Below are positions 11,618 through 19,716 of a stretch of 24,883 bases of DNA, piece after piece (positions within the stretch are counted from its first letter, which is position 1; the number at the start of each line of letters is the position of its first letter). The notes beneath the pieces are model-generated. The model saw only the letters and a list, made by a program, of their open reading frames with translations. It had not been told where the DNA came from and ran no database searches. The stretch is from a virus. Location of the stretch: positions 1-24,883 of the IMG/VR virus record IMGVR_UViG_3300021335_000085. One strand, written 5' to 3'. The translations under genes were made by a program, and so were the position numbers.

Positions 11618-13639
11618 TCAATCAAATCTTGATGACATATTATCAATTGATCTCTGGCGATCAGCACGTCTCTTAGCAACCCTTTGGGCTGGTGATTGAG
11701 GAGCACCCCATTGACCAGCAGTAGGTGGTTTCTTACCAGGAACCTTCTTACGCTGTCCAGCAGGTTTTCCTTCCATTTTACGCATCATTCTCTTCACTTG
11801 AGTGAATGCTTTATCCTTAGAACCACCAGATTCTGTTGGTTTACCAGTCTTGGTATTGATGCCAGTTTCTTTTTCTGCGCGATTCAATTCATCAATCTGT
11901 TCAACATCTTCACCTTCACCTAACTCATAAGAGTTGTGTAGAGGAATGCCCTTAGAAAGTTGTTGCATTTTTGATCTCATAACTTTTTTCTGAATGTTAG
12001 CAACCTGCTTGTCCTTTTGTCTCTGAAGTTTTTCCTGCTTCTGATCTTGCTGAATACTTTGAGTCTGATTCTGCTTATCCATTACGGGATTGTTTTCCAT
12101 AACAATTTCCTCACCCAACTTCTTGGCAAGTTTATCAGCACCACGAGCAACAAAACGTGCGCTCTTACCAACAACAGACTTCAATCCTCTCTTCAACTTA
12201 GAACCAACACCTTCTTTAGAATCCTTAGAGTACTTAGAGTATCTGTAAGTCTTTGGTTTTCTTGTGGAAGATGAAGAATCAGATGATCCTTCACCATATC
12301 TACCTCTTACATATCCTCTGGTAAATTCTTTCTTCGCAGATTTAGCACCGCGAACAGCAGCACCAGCAGCATATCCAGCAGCTTTAACTGCTGCCTTAGC
12401 ACCTGCCTTAGCACCAGACTTGAGTGCGGATCCTACTTTCTTAGCAGTTTTCTTAATCTTTTCAATCTTGACTTGGCGTCTAGCAGCGGCAACTTCTGGT
12501 TTCTTAGAATTTTTCTTAGAAGTTTCAACTGCAGAATCATAGTATCCTTCTTCAATAATCTGATATGATCTATCTAATGATTCAGAGATATACTCAACAA
12601 TATCATCAATTTCATACCCCTCATCAATCATCTCAAAGAATACTTCCTCAACTGCTTCTTCAATAACTTCATCGGAAAGATATGCAAGTTCAGAATCAGA
12701 AATATTATCAAGAATTCCTTCAAACAATTCAGTCTCAACAATTGTTCCACCAATTTGATCAATTGCTTCTCCAAGATTCAAGTCTGGATTAACAACGACT
12801 TTATTCTTAATTGATGGATCTTCTTTAATTTTCTTGTCAGATTCTTTCTCTTTCTTATCCTCAACCTCAAAAAGATCAAATGATTCCTTTACTTTATTAG
12901 GACCAGAGAACTTTCTCTTTCCATTAGGAGTTGGAACAAACTCACCATACTCTCCCTTATGCTGATCATTATGCTCTACATCACCATCAATATCAGTGTC
13001 AATTCTTGAGACTGCTTTCTTTACCAACTTCTCAATATTGCCAAAAGGAACCTCAATATCTCCATGAATATTCTTTGCTTCTGTTACACCAAGTTCTTCT
13101 CTCCAATTTGAGAAGTTTTCATTATATGGCTTATTCTTAACTTTATTATTTGCTTTCTTTTTCGACATTCCAGATGCCTGCATTCTTGCTGACATTACAT
13201 CAGCAAAATCATTATCACCGTCACCGTCTTGGTCATTAGGACTAACAGATTTTACAATCTCAACTGAACGAATATTATTATTTGCTCTCAGTTCAGCAAT
13301 CTTAGCACGATCTGCTTTTCTACGATTAGTATTTCCAGTTGCTTTGTCAACTACTTTAACAATATACTTTTCTTCCTCATCAATAACCTCAACTCCCTCT
13401 CCAAAGAGTTTCTTCTTTGCAATTGCCTTAACTGCACCAGGAGCAGGAGATGAATTATACATCTCTCTATACTTTGCTTGAACCTGAGCAGGACTCAGAT
13501 TCGATCCAGAAGTTTCTTTCATCTTCTTTCTGACTTTATACTTGATGTCAGAAACAAGTTGAGATGCCTGCTGCTCAACACTTGAATCTCCAGCAGCGTG
13601 ACCCTGACGAGGTCCTTCTTCAAAGATGTGTTTACCCAT
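11618..13639 (-). CDS. Large Lys/Ala-rich late protein, likely virion component (673 aa)
   Basis: Starts MGKHIFEEGPRQGHAAGDSS, an N-terminus I associate with late proteins of T4-like cyanophages. Layout: basic helical N-terminal domain (20-130); DQDGDGDNDFAD at 136-147 and DTDIDGDVEHND at 214-225, both calcium-loop-like Asp-rich motifs; acidic helical region (290-365) with YEIDDIVEYISESLD; very Lys/Ala-rich histone-H1-like stretch (390-440, GSALKSGAKAGAKAAVKAA); Gln-rich coil near 530-560; basic C-terminus. IFE near the start could be a head-protease site. No enzyme motif. A role inside the capsid or in DNA packaging is inferred from composition and late promoter. Confidence 0.8.
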   Translation of the reverse strand: MGKHIFEEGPRQGHAAGDSSVEQQASQLVSDIKYKVRKKMKETSGSNLSPAQVQAKYREMYNSSPAPGAVKAIAKKKLFGEGVEVIDEEEKYIVKVVDKATGNTNRRKADRAKIAELRANNNIRSVEIVKSVSPNDQDGDGDNDFADVMSARMQASGMSKKKANNKVKNKPYNENFSNWREELGVTEAKNIHGDIEVPFGNIEKLVKKAVSRIDTDIDGDVEHNDQHKGEYGEFVPTPNGKRKFSGPNKVKESFDLFEVEDKKEKESDKKIKEDPSIKNKVVVNPDLNLGEAIDQIGGTIVETELFEGILDNISDSELAYLSDEVIEEAVEEVFFEMIDEGYEIDDIVEYISESLDRSYQIIEEGYYDSAVETSKKNSKKPEVAAARRQVKIEKIKKTAKKVGSALKSGAKAGAKAAVKAAGYAAGAAVRGAKSAKKEFTRGYVRGRYGEGSSDSSSSTRKPKTYRYSKYSKDSKEGVGSKLKRGLKSVVGKSARFVARGADKLAKKLGEEIVMENNPVMDKQNQTQSIQQDQKQEKLQRQKDKQVANIQKKVMRSKMQQLSKGIPLHNSYELGEGEDVEQIDELNRAEKETGINTKTGKPTESGGSKDKAFTQVKRMMRKMEGKPAGQRKKVPGKKPPTAGQWGAPQSPAQRVAKRRADRQRSIDNMSSRFD

Positions 13640-13657
13640 TGGAAAATCTAATAATTT

Positions 13658-14896
13658 CTACTTTTTTCTATACTTATTTATGAAATTCTTAATTCCCTTT
13701 GCTCCTATCATTTTCATTACATATTCCCTATGAGCATCAGTTCCAACTTCTCTTTGTTTTGCAGGAACTCCAGATGGATTAATCCACTCATTCACATTCG
13801 CAACATCTTTAATCCAAGATTTGAACATTAAATTATTTTCGGTTACACAGATAAGATAATTTGCTCCTCTACGAATTACTTTACCAACCAATCCTGTATT
13901 TAAGTTTTCAACTATATCACCAACTCTGTAAACTTCATTATTGATATAAGATTCTCTAAGTCCTTCCAAATCAAACTTAGGAGCAATTTCCCACATATTC
14001 CAACCCTCTTCAACCTTCATAGATTTGCGAAGAGTCATAAAGAACTTTCTTGCTTCCTTATCATCTAAGGACTTTGGTGTTCCTTTTCTGAATGTTTCAA
14101 AGTCTCCTTCTGCTGCTGCCTTGCGAAGTTTTGATGCTGACATTCCAGTCACATCTTCAGCATCAGGGTCTCTTTCTCCCGCAGATACAATATTCAGATT
14201 CTTGAAATCATACAGGTCACCATTATACTTGGTTGCAAGTTTTTGGAACTCTGCTTGACGGTCTGAACCAACAACAATATTTACACCACTGTAACCATCA
14301 GCGTGTGCTTGCTTTAGAACATCAAAGATTGTTTTTGAACCTGCGTCATTTACAATTCTTTCACCGTGCTTCGGATACATTCTACGCATCATCGAAATCT
14401 TAGTATCAGGATCTAATGGATTTTTCTTGGGATCATTAGACCTTGAAGGATAAATGCGATACTCACCCTTATCTGCAATATTAGCAACAGTATCTAAAAG
14501 TTTTTCGTGTCCAGTTGTAGGAGGATTGAAACGACCAAAAGCAATGGTGAGAGTTCCCTTGTCTTCTTGCTGCTCCTCTTCTGGGGGTGCTTCCTGCTGC
14601 CCCTGTGGTTGCTCCTGTGGCGGTGCTCCCTGCTGTACCTGCTGAGATGATGATGCCTGCGTCTGAGTGGCAACTGGTTGCTGGTTGGCAGCAGTTCTGC
14701 GCTGAGGAGGGTCCTGCTGATCAATAACCTGATTCTGATTGTAGAACTTTAGTTTTCCACGAACAGTTTTAGCAGTGAATTCTCCATTCTTATCATACCA
14801 TCCACCGTGACCATCTCCAGTCAGACCAAGACGCTTCGCCTGCATTACTGCCTGCGACTCTCTTGCCTCAGATAAAAATCGTGAAAAACTCTTCAT
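13658..14896 (-). CDS. NMNAT/cytidylyltransferase-like protein with head-targeting-like N-terminus (412 aa)
   Basis: Multi-domain late protein. Residues 1-12 (MKSFSRFLSEAR) resemble the T4 capsid-targeting leader of internal proteins (MKTYQEFIAEA) and contain LSE before Ala, a gp21-type cleavage site. A small domain (13-55) and a Gln/Pro/Glu-rich linker (60-112) follow. A HxGH-superfamily nucleotidyltransferase domain spans about 114-295: GRFNPPTTGH at 121-130, VVGSDRQ at 208-214, MSASKLRKA at 252-260 in place of the ISTxxR motif. The first His of HxGH is Thr here. The C-terminal part has a small beta-barrel-like stretch (VYRVGDIVENLNTGLVGKV). Nucleotide transfer, perhaps onto nicotinamide mononucleotide, is possible; the substrate is unknown. 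Late promoter 20 bases upstream. Confidence 0.85.
   Translation of the reverse strand: MKSFSRFLSEARESQAVMQAKRLGLTGDGHGGWYDKNGEFTAKTVRGKLKFYNQNQVIDQQDPPQRRTAANQQPVATQTQASSSQQVQQGAPPQEQPQGQQEAPPEEEQQEDKGTLTIAFGRFNPPTTGHEKLLDTVANIADKGEYRIYPSRSNDPKKNPLDPDTKISMMRRMYPKHGERIVNDAGSKTIFDVLKQAHADGYSGVNIVVGSDRQAEFQKLATKYNGDLYDFKNLNIVSAGERDPDAEDVTGMSASKLRKAAAEGDFETFRKGTPKSLDDKEARKFFMTLRKSMKVEEGWNMWEIAPKFDLEGLRESYINNEVYRVGDIVENLNTGLVGKVIRRGANYLICVTENNLMFKSWIKDVANVNEWINPSGVPAKQREVGTDAHREYVMKMIGAKGIKNFINKYRKK
13675..13682 (-). promoter_or_regulatory. Late-type promoter CATAAATA
   Basis: One mismatch at the first base of TATAAATA, 35 bases before the ATG at 13639; it lies in the 3' end of the previous gene. 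Confidence 0.5.
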
Positions 14897-15065
14897 ATTG
14901 ATTGTTTATATACTTATATTTATTCATCATCTTATCTGACTTGCATAATGAGATGTGCTTGTCAAAGGTTGTGTAGACGTGAGCAAGGAAGTCATTATAC
15001 TTCCTTTTCGGTTCCTTTGAGTCCGTCTCAAAGGACTGTAATAATTCTGTAATGTGGGGGTTCAT
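14868..15065 (-). CDS. Small hypothetical protein (65 aa) between late genes
   Basis: Begins MNPHITELLQSFETDSKEPK, ends YEEFFTIFI. The ATG is two bases after the previous stop and the 3' end overlaps the next gene by 29 bases. It is charged, helical-looking and has no known motif. The late promoter of the next gene lies within its coding sequence. Packing supports it, but a chance frame cannot be excluded. Confidence 0.5.
   Translation of the reverse strand: MNPHITELLQSFETDSKEPKRKYNDFLAHVYTTFDKHISLCKSDKMMNKYKYINNQYEEFFTIFI
14917..14924 (-). promoter_or_regulatory. Late-type promoter AATAAATA
   Basis: One mismatch from TATAAATA, 20 bases before the ATG at 14896 of the nucleotidyltransferase-like gene. 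It lies inside the 3' part of the small gene at 14868-15065. Confidence 0.55.
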
Positions 15066-15067
15066 AA

Positions 15068-16411
15068 TCAATAAAGTTTTCCATAAGGACCATATCTTCT
15101 ACCAGCTTTTTCAGCAGTAAAAATTAAAGAAGTGCAAAAATCATTTCTGTCTCTTTCTGATAATGTCATTAGGGCATACAAAAATCTAAGTTGTTGTAAC
15201 TTAGATACTGCAACCCAAGGTTGACTTCTATTTTGATCGAAGGTTTCTTTTAGATTTATAATCGCAGTTTCAACGGCAACCTGACCAGAACCAATTGGTC
15301 CTACATCTACAAATCTATCACTAACCAATTCCCCAATTATATCTCTATAGTCATCTTCAACTTCACCGAACTCAGTTTTGTTCCGTGGATACTGTTTATT
15401 ATCTGGTTCATAATAACGAAGTATATTATAACTCTTCATAAGATCCAAAACTAATTCAACTGTTGCTTTACCAAGTCTAGCACCAGTCGCAGAAGTAATC
15501 GTTGGTTCCCACTTCAAGTTTGAAAACTTTGTGGAGTCATTTGCTTTGATTTGAACTTTATACTTAGCACCAGGTTTACCTGCAAGACCTGGATCTGTTA
15601 TTAGTAAAACAGTGTCTTGAGTTAAAGTCGCAGCGTCAGGCAGTCCTCTACCTGTTTTTTTACCTGTAGCAGCGTTTAAAGCTCCTCTTGCTATATCCTT
15701 CTTTGCTTTATCTGGATCAATTCTCTTAGTTCCAAGAAGACATTTAGCCTCCGTAAGTGTCATATGCGTTGCTTCTAGTTTCTTAAAAAACTTTTCAGTA
15801 ACATTAACTTCTTTCCACTGTGCTGTCTTACCACTAACTTTTTTCAGAGATATACCAACAATCTGCCTAGATCTAAACAACCCCCTAAAAATAGCATTAA
15901 ACTTGGCAAGTTCTGCTTCGATAGTTCTAGCTTTTCTTACATTCCTATTATCAAATGCTTTTTTTATTTCTTTTCTCCACTTCATTTCATTTTGAATTAA
16001 CCAAATATCAGCTGGGTTCCAATTATCTTTTTGTGAAATTTGAAATTCATCCTTTACAAGATCACTGACCCATTCCATAAATGTTTTTGAATTTGTTCTA
16101 GATCCTGGAAGAGCATAGTCTCTACTGCGACAAAACTCAGTAAAGTTTGGTTTTCCTATTTTTTTAAGTAAAGTTGCTTGTTGTTTGTAAAAAGCACCTA
16201 TCCAAGAATAATCTTGTTCAAGGTCACCAAACTCAACTTTACCGATGGTTTTCCATATTTTCTTAATTTCTTTGAAAGTTTCTTTATCGTTCAATATATC
16301 ATCAGCACTATTAAAAACTACATTATCTCTAATGGCCCTTTTAAATACCCAAGCAGATCCAAGTTCTTGCATTTGAGTATAAGCTGCATCGCTTACTTTT
16401 TTAGACGCCAT
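15068..16411 (-). CDS. Late protein, paralogue B of a tandem pair, candidate D...SxK nuclease-like (447 aa)
   Basis: Second member of the tandem paralogue pair, starting MASKKVSDAAYTQMQELGSAW. The start at 16411 is preferred over an ATG at 16432 because the late promoter would initiate downstream of the latter. Shared blocks with the upstream paralogue: ADDILNDKET (36-45), NWNPADIWLIQNE (130-142), RQIVGISLKKVSGK (182-195), SNLKWEP, SKLQQLRFL and the C-terminal AGRRYGPYGKLY. Candidate active-site residues by analogy are Asp135, Ser188 and Lys190; unproven. The paralogues have diverged strongly between the blocks, so the duplication is old. The next gene starts two bases after the stop. Confidence 0.78.
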   Translation of the reverse strand: MASKKVSDAAYTQMQELGSAWVFKRAIRDNVVFNSADDILNDKETFKEIKKIWKTIGKVEFGDLEQDYSWIGAFYKQQATLLKKIGKPNFTEFCRSRDYALPGSRTNSKTFMEWVSDLVKDEFQISQKDNWNPADIWLIQNEMKWRKEIKKAFDNRNVRKARTIEAELAKFNAIFRGLFRSRQIVGISLKKVSGKTAQWKEVNVTEKFFKKLEATHMTLTEAKCLLGTKRIDPDKAKKDIARGALNAATGKKTGRGLPDAATLTQDTVLLITDPGLAGKPGAKYKVQIKANDSTKFSNLKWEPTITSATGARLGKATVELVLDLMKSYNILRYYEPDNKQYPRNKTEFGEVEDDYRDIIGELVSDRFVDVGPIGSGQVAVETAIINLKETFDQNRSQPWVAVSKLQQLRFLYALMTLSERDRNDFCTSLIFTAEKAGRRYGPYGKLY

Positions 16412-16433
16412 AATACGCAAACACTCTTTCAAG

Positions 16434-16441
16434 TATTTATT
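16434..16441 (-). promoter_or_regulatory. Late-type promoter AATAAATA
   Basis: One mismatch from TATAAATA, 22 bases before the ATG at 16411. Transcription from it would begin inside a longer reading frame that opens at 16432, which decides in favour of the ATG at 16411. Confidence 0.6.
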
Positions 16442-16445
16442 TCAC

Positions 16446-17888
16446 CTACGCTAGTTTACCATGAGGAGCAAACCTATTTCCGACTTTTAAAGAAAGGTAT
16501 AACATATCAGTCCAAAACTCCGGTTCATTCTTTTTCTTTGCTAATGCATCAGAGAAAAAGTGGAGTTGCATGAGTTTAGATTGAGCAACGCCTCTAGATT
16601 TAGAGTTCTTTGACTCATACATTGAGATTATTTTACTTCTGAAGTCTGCATAGTTTTTAGATCCTTTTATTATACCATTTAAACTTTTGTACATCTTTTC
16701 ATAGTCCCTATTATCATTCAAAAACTCATCTTTTGTTTTTGGATATAATTTATTATCATTCACAAATGTAGCACTCGGATTTCTGCTCTTTAGAAGTTGT
16801 CCAACCATAGCAACAGGTGCTGCTCCACCCCTACCTCCACTACCTTTCACAACACTCTCAAACTTTAAGTTTGAAAATCCAGATCCAGGAGTTCTTATTA
16901 TATTGATTGTATATTTTCCAAACAAACAGTATCCACCCTGAGACATACCATCTACAGTTTTTTCAGTTTTTATTTCAAATGAAATATCCGACATTTTGAC
17001 TTCTTCAACCTTAGCAAACTCAACCTTTTTTGGATCTTTGTTTACATATACAAAACTCGCTACTTCTTTTGGTTCAATCTTTTTTAGAGATAAACCAATA
17101 AGTCTATTTTCATTCAACATTTTCAAAAGAACATTATTCAACTCTTTTAAAGTTGCAGTTCCATCTTCTTGTATCGCTTTGTCTATCTCCGATTTTACCT
17201 TTCCCTTATCCTTTACTGCCCATATATCAGCAGGATTCCATGTTTCATACTTTCCAACATCTTTCAACTTTCCAGAAGCAGTAACTTCTTTTACAATCTG
17301 ACACTGCTCTTTGATAAAGGTCATAAAATCTTGACCACCGTGCTCAAAAATATCCCATTGAGATGGTTGAAACTTCTTAAAGAAAGCTTCTTGATGCTCA
17401 AAGTAACTATGTGTCCATTCTTTTATAGACTTTTTATATACTCCAAATATTTTTTCCAATCCCTTGTTTGTTTCCGTATCATTTAAGATATCAACCGCAC
17501 TTGTAAACTTTTTATTTTTTCTCAAAACTTGAGTCAAAATATAAGCACTACCCTCTTCCTGAATGGCAGTAGGAACACTTCCTGCTTCTCCCAGTTGTTC
17601 AACTTTTATTATTAAGGTATTGCTCTCAATTTCTACCTTTCCCTCTCGCGTAAACTCTTCATCCTTTACAGTTTCTATATCCTTAACTTCATAAGATCCG
17701 TAAAAGTTTTTTTCTAGTAAATCAATAACTTTTTTCTTTAAGGTAGTTTTTTGTCCTGTTGTAAGTTTTCTATCAAAGCTCAATTCAACACTCTCAGCAC
17801 TAGGTCCAACACTATCCAACTTTATGGTTCCTATTTTGCTATACTTTTCAAAAAATTCTCCAACACTTTTTGTATTAGCTTGTTCCAT
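16446..17888 (-). CDS. Late protein, paralogue A of a tandem pair, candidate D...SxK nuclease-like (480 aa)
   Basis: Function not recognised. It is clearly related to the next gene (15068-16411). Shared blocks are VDILNDTET (132-140), WNPADIW (217-223), RLIGLSLKK (262-270), SNLKFES, SKLMQLHFF and the C-terminal GNRFAPHGKLA. About 105 residues at the N-terminus are extra compared with the paralogue. NPADIW followed about 46 residues later by GLSLKK resembles a PD-(D/E)xK-type site in which Ser replaces the acidic residue (Asp221, Ser267, Lys269); this is a hypothesis only. A late-type promoter lies 17 bases upstream, so the product is probably virion-associated or made late. No signal peptide or membrane segment is seen. 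Confidence 0.75.
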   Translation of the reverse strand: MEQANTKSVGEFFEKYSKIGTIKLDSVGPSAESVELSFDRKLTTGQKTTLKKKVIDLLEKNFYGSYEVKDIETVKDEEFTREGKVEIESNTLIIKVEQLGEAGSVPTAIQEEGSAYILTQVLRKNKKFTSAVDILNDTETNKGLEKIFGVYKKSIKEWTHSYFEHQEAFFKKFQPSQWDIFEHGGQDFMTFIKEQCQIVKEVTASGKLKDVGKYETWNPADIWAVKDKGKVKSEIDKAIQEDGTATLKELNNVLLKMLNENRLIGLSLKKIEPKEVASFVYVNKDPKKVEFAKVEEVKMSDISFEIKTEKTVDGMSQGGYCLFGKYTINIIRTPGSGFSNLKFESVVKGSGGRGGAAPVAMVGQLLKSRNPSATFVNDNKLYPKTKDEFLNDNRDYEKMYKSLNGIIKGSKNYADFRSKIISMYESKNSKSRGVAQSKLMQLHFFSDALAKKKNEPEFWTDMLYLSLKVGNRFAPHGKLA

Positions 17889-17905
17889 CTCAACACTTTT
17901 TCAAG

Positions 17906-17913
17906 TATTTAGA
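17906..17913 (-). promoter_or_regulatory. Late-type promoter TCTAAATA
   Basis: One mismatch from TATAAATA, 17 bases before the ATG at 17888. The same downstream leader (TACTTGAAA(A/G)AGTGTT) follows the promoter of the paralogous gene at 15068-16411, so the two promoters share ancestry. Confidence 0.6.
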
Positions 17914-17944
17914 AATGGAGAATACTCAAACTCCTAACATCATC

Positions 17945-17983
17945 CTTACAAAGACCGCGCTCTACCAACTGAGATATATCCCC
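17945..17983 (-). pseudogene. 5' half of a tRNA-Thr(TGT), remnant
   Basis: Reads GGGGATATATCTCAGTTGG and on through a proper D-arm (TCTC...GAG) and the anticodon loop TTTGTAA with anticodon TGT. After the loop the stem no longer pairs, and no acceptor 3' strand (TATCCCC) is found. Only about 39 bases of tRNA identity remain. It lies between the terminator at 17996 and the late promoter at 17906-17913, 16 kb away from the tRNA cluster. Confidence 0.75.
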
Positions 17984-17995
17984 GATAAAGATATT

Positions 17996-18027
17996 AAAAA
18001 ACCCGCTCAACCTGAGTCGAGCGGGTT
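17996..18027 (-). terminator. Rho-independent terminator after the 402-aa gene
   Basis: On the minus strand AACCCGCTC pairs with GAGCGGGTT around a ten-base loop, followed by six T residues. This GC-rich nine-base stem is one of the strongest terminators in the window and closes the 18051-19259 transcript. Confidence 0.9.
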
Positions 18028-18050
18028 GGAGCAACCTTCCTCGTTATTTA

Positions 18051-19259
18051 TCAGCGGACATTCTTAGCATACCACTTCTCAAAGTCCTCTCTACGCTTAT
18101 CACCTCTTGGTGGCATAGGAGTTCTTTCTCCACGAACAGGAGCATACTTTTTGCTCTGCTCTCTTTCATACTTCTCAGGGTTGTTGCGAGCCTCTTGTGA
18201 TTCACCAACAAACTCTTCATTTTTAAGTGCTGCTGCTCTTCTTGCTGCTTTGTTTCCTGATCCCCCAATTCCAGAATATGATTTTGGCCAATTGGAACCT
18301 GCTGTTTTACGATTAGGAGGAGTTCCCCCAAGTCCATCTCTATTAGAGCGTTGGATATGCTTGATTTGAGCAACATTAGCACCTTTTCCAGACTTTGCTC
18401 TACCAGAAGCAGTGGTACGCTTAGCGATCATTTCTGATGCTTTTGCTTTACCCTTTTCACTGGTGATTGCTTCATCAAGATAGAACTCATACATTTCATC
18501 CCAGCTGTAATCAGAAAGGTCATACCCTTCTTCTACCAGAGCATCTACCCAAAGTTCAAACTCTTCTTTAGCGTGATACCAACCTTTTCCAGCATCTCTT
18601 TGAGAACCACCAGTTTTTTCTGCTTCTTTAGCACGACGAACTGCCATTCCCATCTTCATTCTACGATCTAAAGCATTACCACCTTTATCACGAAGTGCTA
18701 CTTGCTTTGCTTTAACCTTTTCGAGTGGAAATGGTTTTTCTCCTTCACCCAGAATAATACCAATTGCTTCCTCATCAATCATATTTGCCATCATCCACTC
18801 TGCTTCTTCCAGAGTTTCAGCAAATCCTTCTGCTTGGAGGAACTCAAGAACAATATCAAAAACATCAAAAGTCTCATCGCCCATATTGAGTTGCTTTCTC
18901 TCATTAGGAGTCAGAGCACCTCTTTGAGCACCTCTTGCTGCCTGCTTCGCTTTTACTGTGGGGTCATCAGATTTGTGCTGGCCAACCTGAAGTCCAGGAT
19001 TTGAAGATGCGGTCTTACGGAAATCACCTCTTTGTGCTCTCGCATAATTCTGTCTTTGCTTTGCCTTGTTAGCATCACCAAAGGTTGATTTCTTTTCAAG
19101 TGATGATGCTCTATCTGCTGATTCACCACCACCAGCGCGTTGGCGTAGTTTAGTCTCATCATAACCACGCTTTGCCATCGCAGTTGCTTCATCAACTTCT
19201 TGAGGGGCATTAACTTGTTGGTATGCTTCGTATAAAGCACGCAGTTCTTTAGAATTCAT
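18051..19259 (-). CDS. Late virion-type protein, candidate processed head protein (402 aa)
   Basis: Basic, low-complexity protein with an acidic central part. The N-terminus MNSKELRALYEAYQQV contains LYE followed by Ala, which fits the (L/I)xE cleavage rule of the T4 prohead protease gp21 and suggests a head-targeting leader of about 11 residues; this is inference. Residues 20-120 are rich in Arg, Lys, Gln and Gly. About 128-175 is an acidic helical segment (FDVFDIVLEFLQAEGFAE), a second one occurs near 230-265 (ELWVDALVEEGYDLSD), and the tail is again basic. Similar proteins sit in the late regions of T4-like cyanophages. It has an exact late promoter and is followed by a strong terminator at 17996-18027. 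No enzyme motif is seen. Confidence 0.8.
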   Translation of the reverse strand: MNSKELRALYEAYQQVNAPQEVDEATAMAKRGYDETKLRQRAGGGESADRASSLEKKSTFGDANKAKQRQNYARAQRGDFRKTASSNPGLQVGQHKSDDPTVKAKQAARGAQRGALTPNERKQLNMGDETFDVFDIVLEFLQAEGFAETLEEAEWMMANMIDEEAIGIILGEGEKPFPLEKVKAKQVALRDKGGNALDRRMKMGMAVRRAKEAEKTGGSQRDAGKGWYHAKEEFELWVDALVEEGYDLSDYSWDEMYEFYLDEAITSEKGKAKASEMIAKRTTASGRAKSGKGANVAQIKHIQRSNRDGLGGTPPNRKTAGSNWPKSYSGIGGSGNKAARRAAALKNEEFVGESQEARNNPEKYEREQSKKYAPVRGERTPMPPRGDKRREDFEKWYAKNVR

Positions 19260-19280
19260 CTTTACAAATACTTTTTTAGT

Positions 19281-19288
19281 TATTTATA
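19281..19288 (-). promoter_or_regulatory. Late promoter TATAAATA
   Basis: Exact T4-type late promoter on the minus strand, 21 bases before the ATG at 19259. It follows a T-run and would be read by RNA polymerase with a gp55-like late sigma factor. Confidence 0.8.
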
Positions 19289-19316
19289 AAAAAAAACCTC
19301 CTGAAAGATTTAAATA

Positions 19317-19514
19317 TCAAGCACCAATAACGGCACCAATACTATCATCAAGTTGTTGGATCACTTCACGAATACCATTAATCCTCTCAGGAACAAATTC
19401 TAAACTATAACCTCGTTGCGCTTCAAACAAAATATGCCGAATCTCTGCTGCTTGGCGAACGGTGAGATCCAGACGGACATTTACAACTTCATAATTAACT
19501 TCAGACTGACTCAT
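19317..19514 (-). CDS. Hypothetical protein (65 aa), end of replication operon
   Basis: Begins MSQSEVNYEVVNVRLDLTVR and ends in a helix with DDSIGAVIGA. The start at 19514 is chosen because a longer upstream extension (ten residues) runs into the previous gene's Arg-rich out-of-frame sequence. LTVRQAAEIRHILFEAQRG looks like a helix pair, but no known fold is claimed. It is the last gene before the late promoter of the next gene; no clear hairpin terminator separates them, only a T-run of nine bases. Confidence 0.7.
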   Translation of the reverse strand: MSQSEVNYEVVNVRLDLTVRQAAEIRHILFEAQRGYSLEFVPERINGIREVIQQLDDSIGAVIGA

Positions 19515-19716
19515 TCTCACTCTCCCTCTTTTTATTGAAACCAAATGGAATGTTACTTTCGATTTTTAGTTTAAGTGCTACGCCACCAATAGTTTCCATA
19601 ACTTTTAAGATGTCTTCTGGTTTAGCACCTTCACCGAGTTCTTTGGCAACATACCAATACTTGGGCCAAAATTCTTCGCCTGCTTTTTGATAATCTTCAA
19701 GAGTCAATAATTTCAT
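19501..19716 (-). CDS. Hypothetical protein (71 aa) after mazG
   Basis: Small acidic-to-neutral protein beginning MKLLTLEDYQKAGEEFWPKY, with an aromatic N-terminal helix and a predicted helical middle. No domain is recognised. It is coupled to mazG by a four-base ATGA overlap and overlaps the following gene by 14 bases, which makes it a real member of this operon. Function unknown; proximity suggests expression with the replication genes. Confidence 0.75.
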   Translation of the reverse strand: MKLLTLEDYQKAGEEFWPKYWYVAKELGEGAKPEDILKVMETIGGVALKLKIESNIPFGFNKKRESENESV

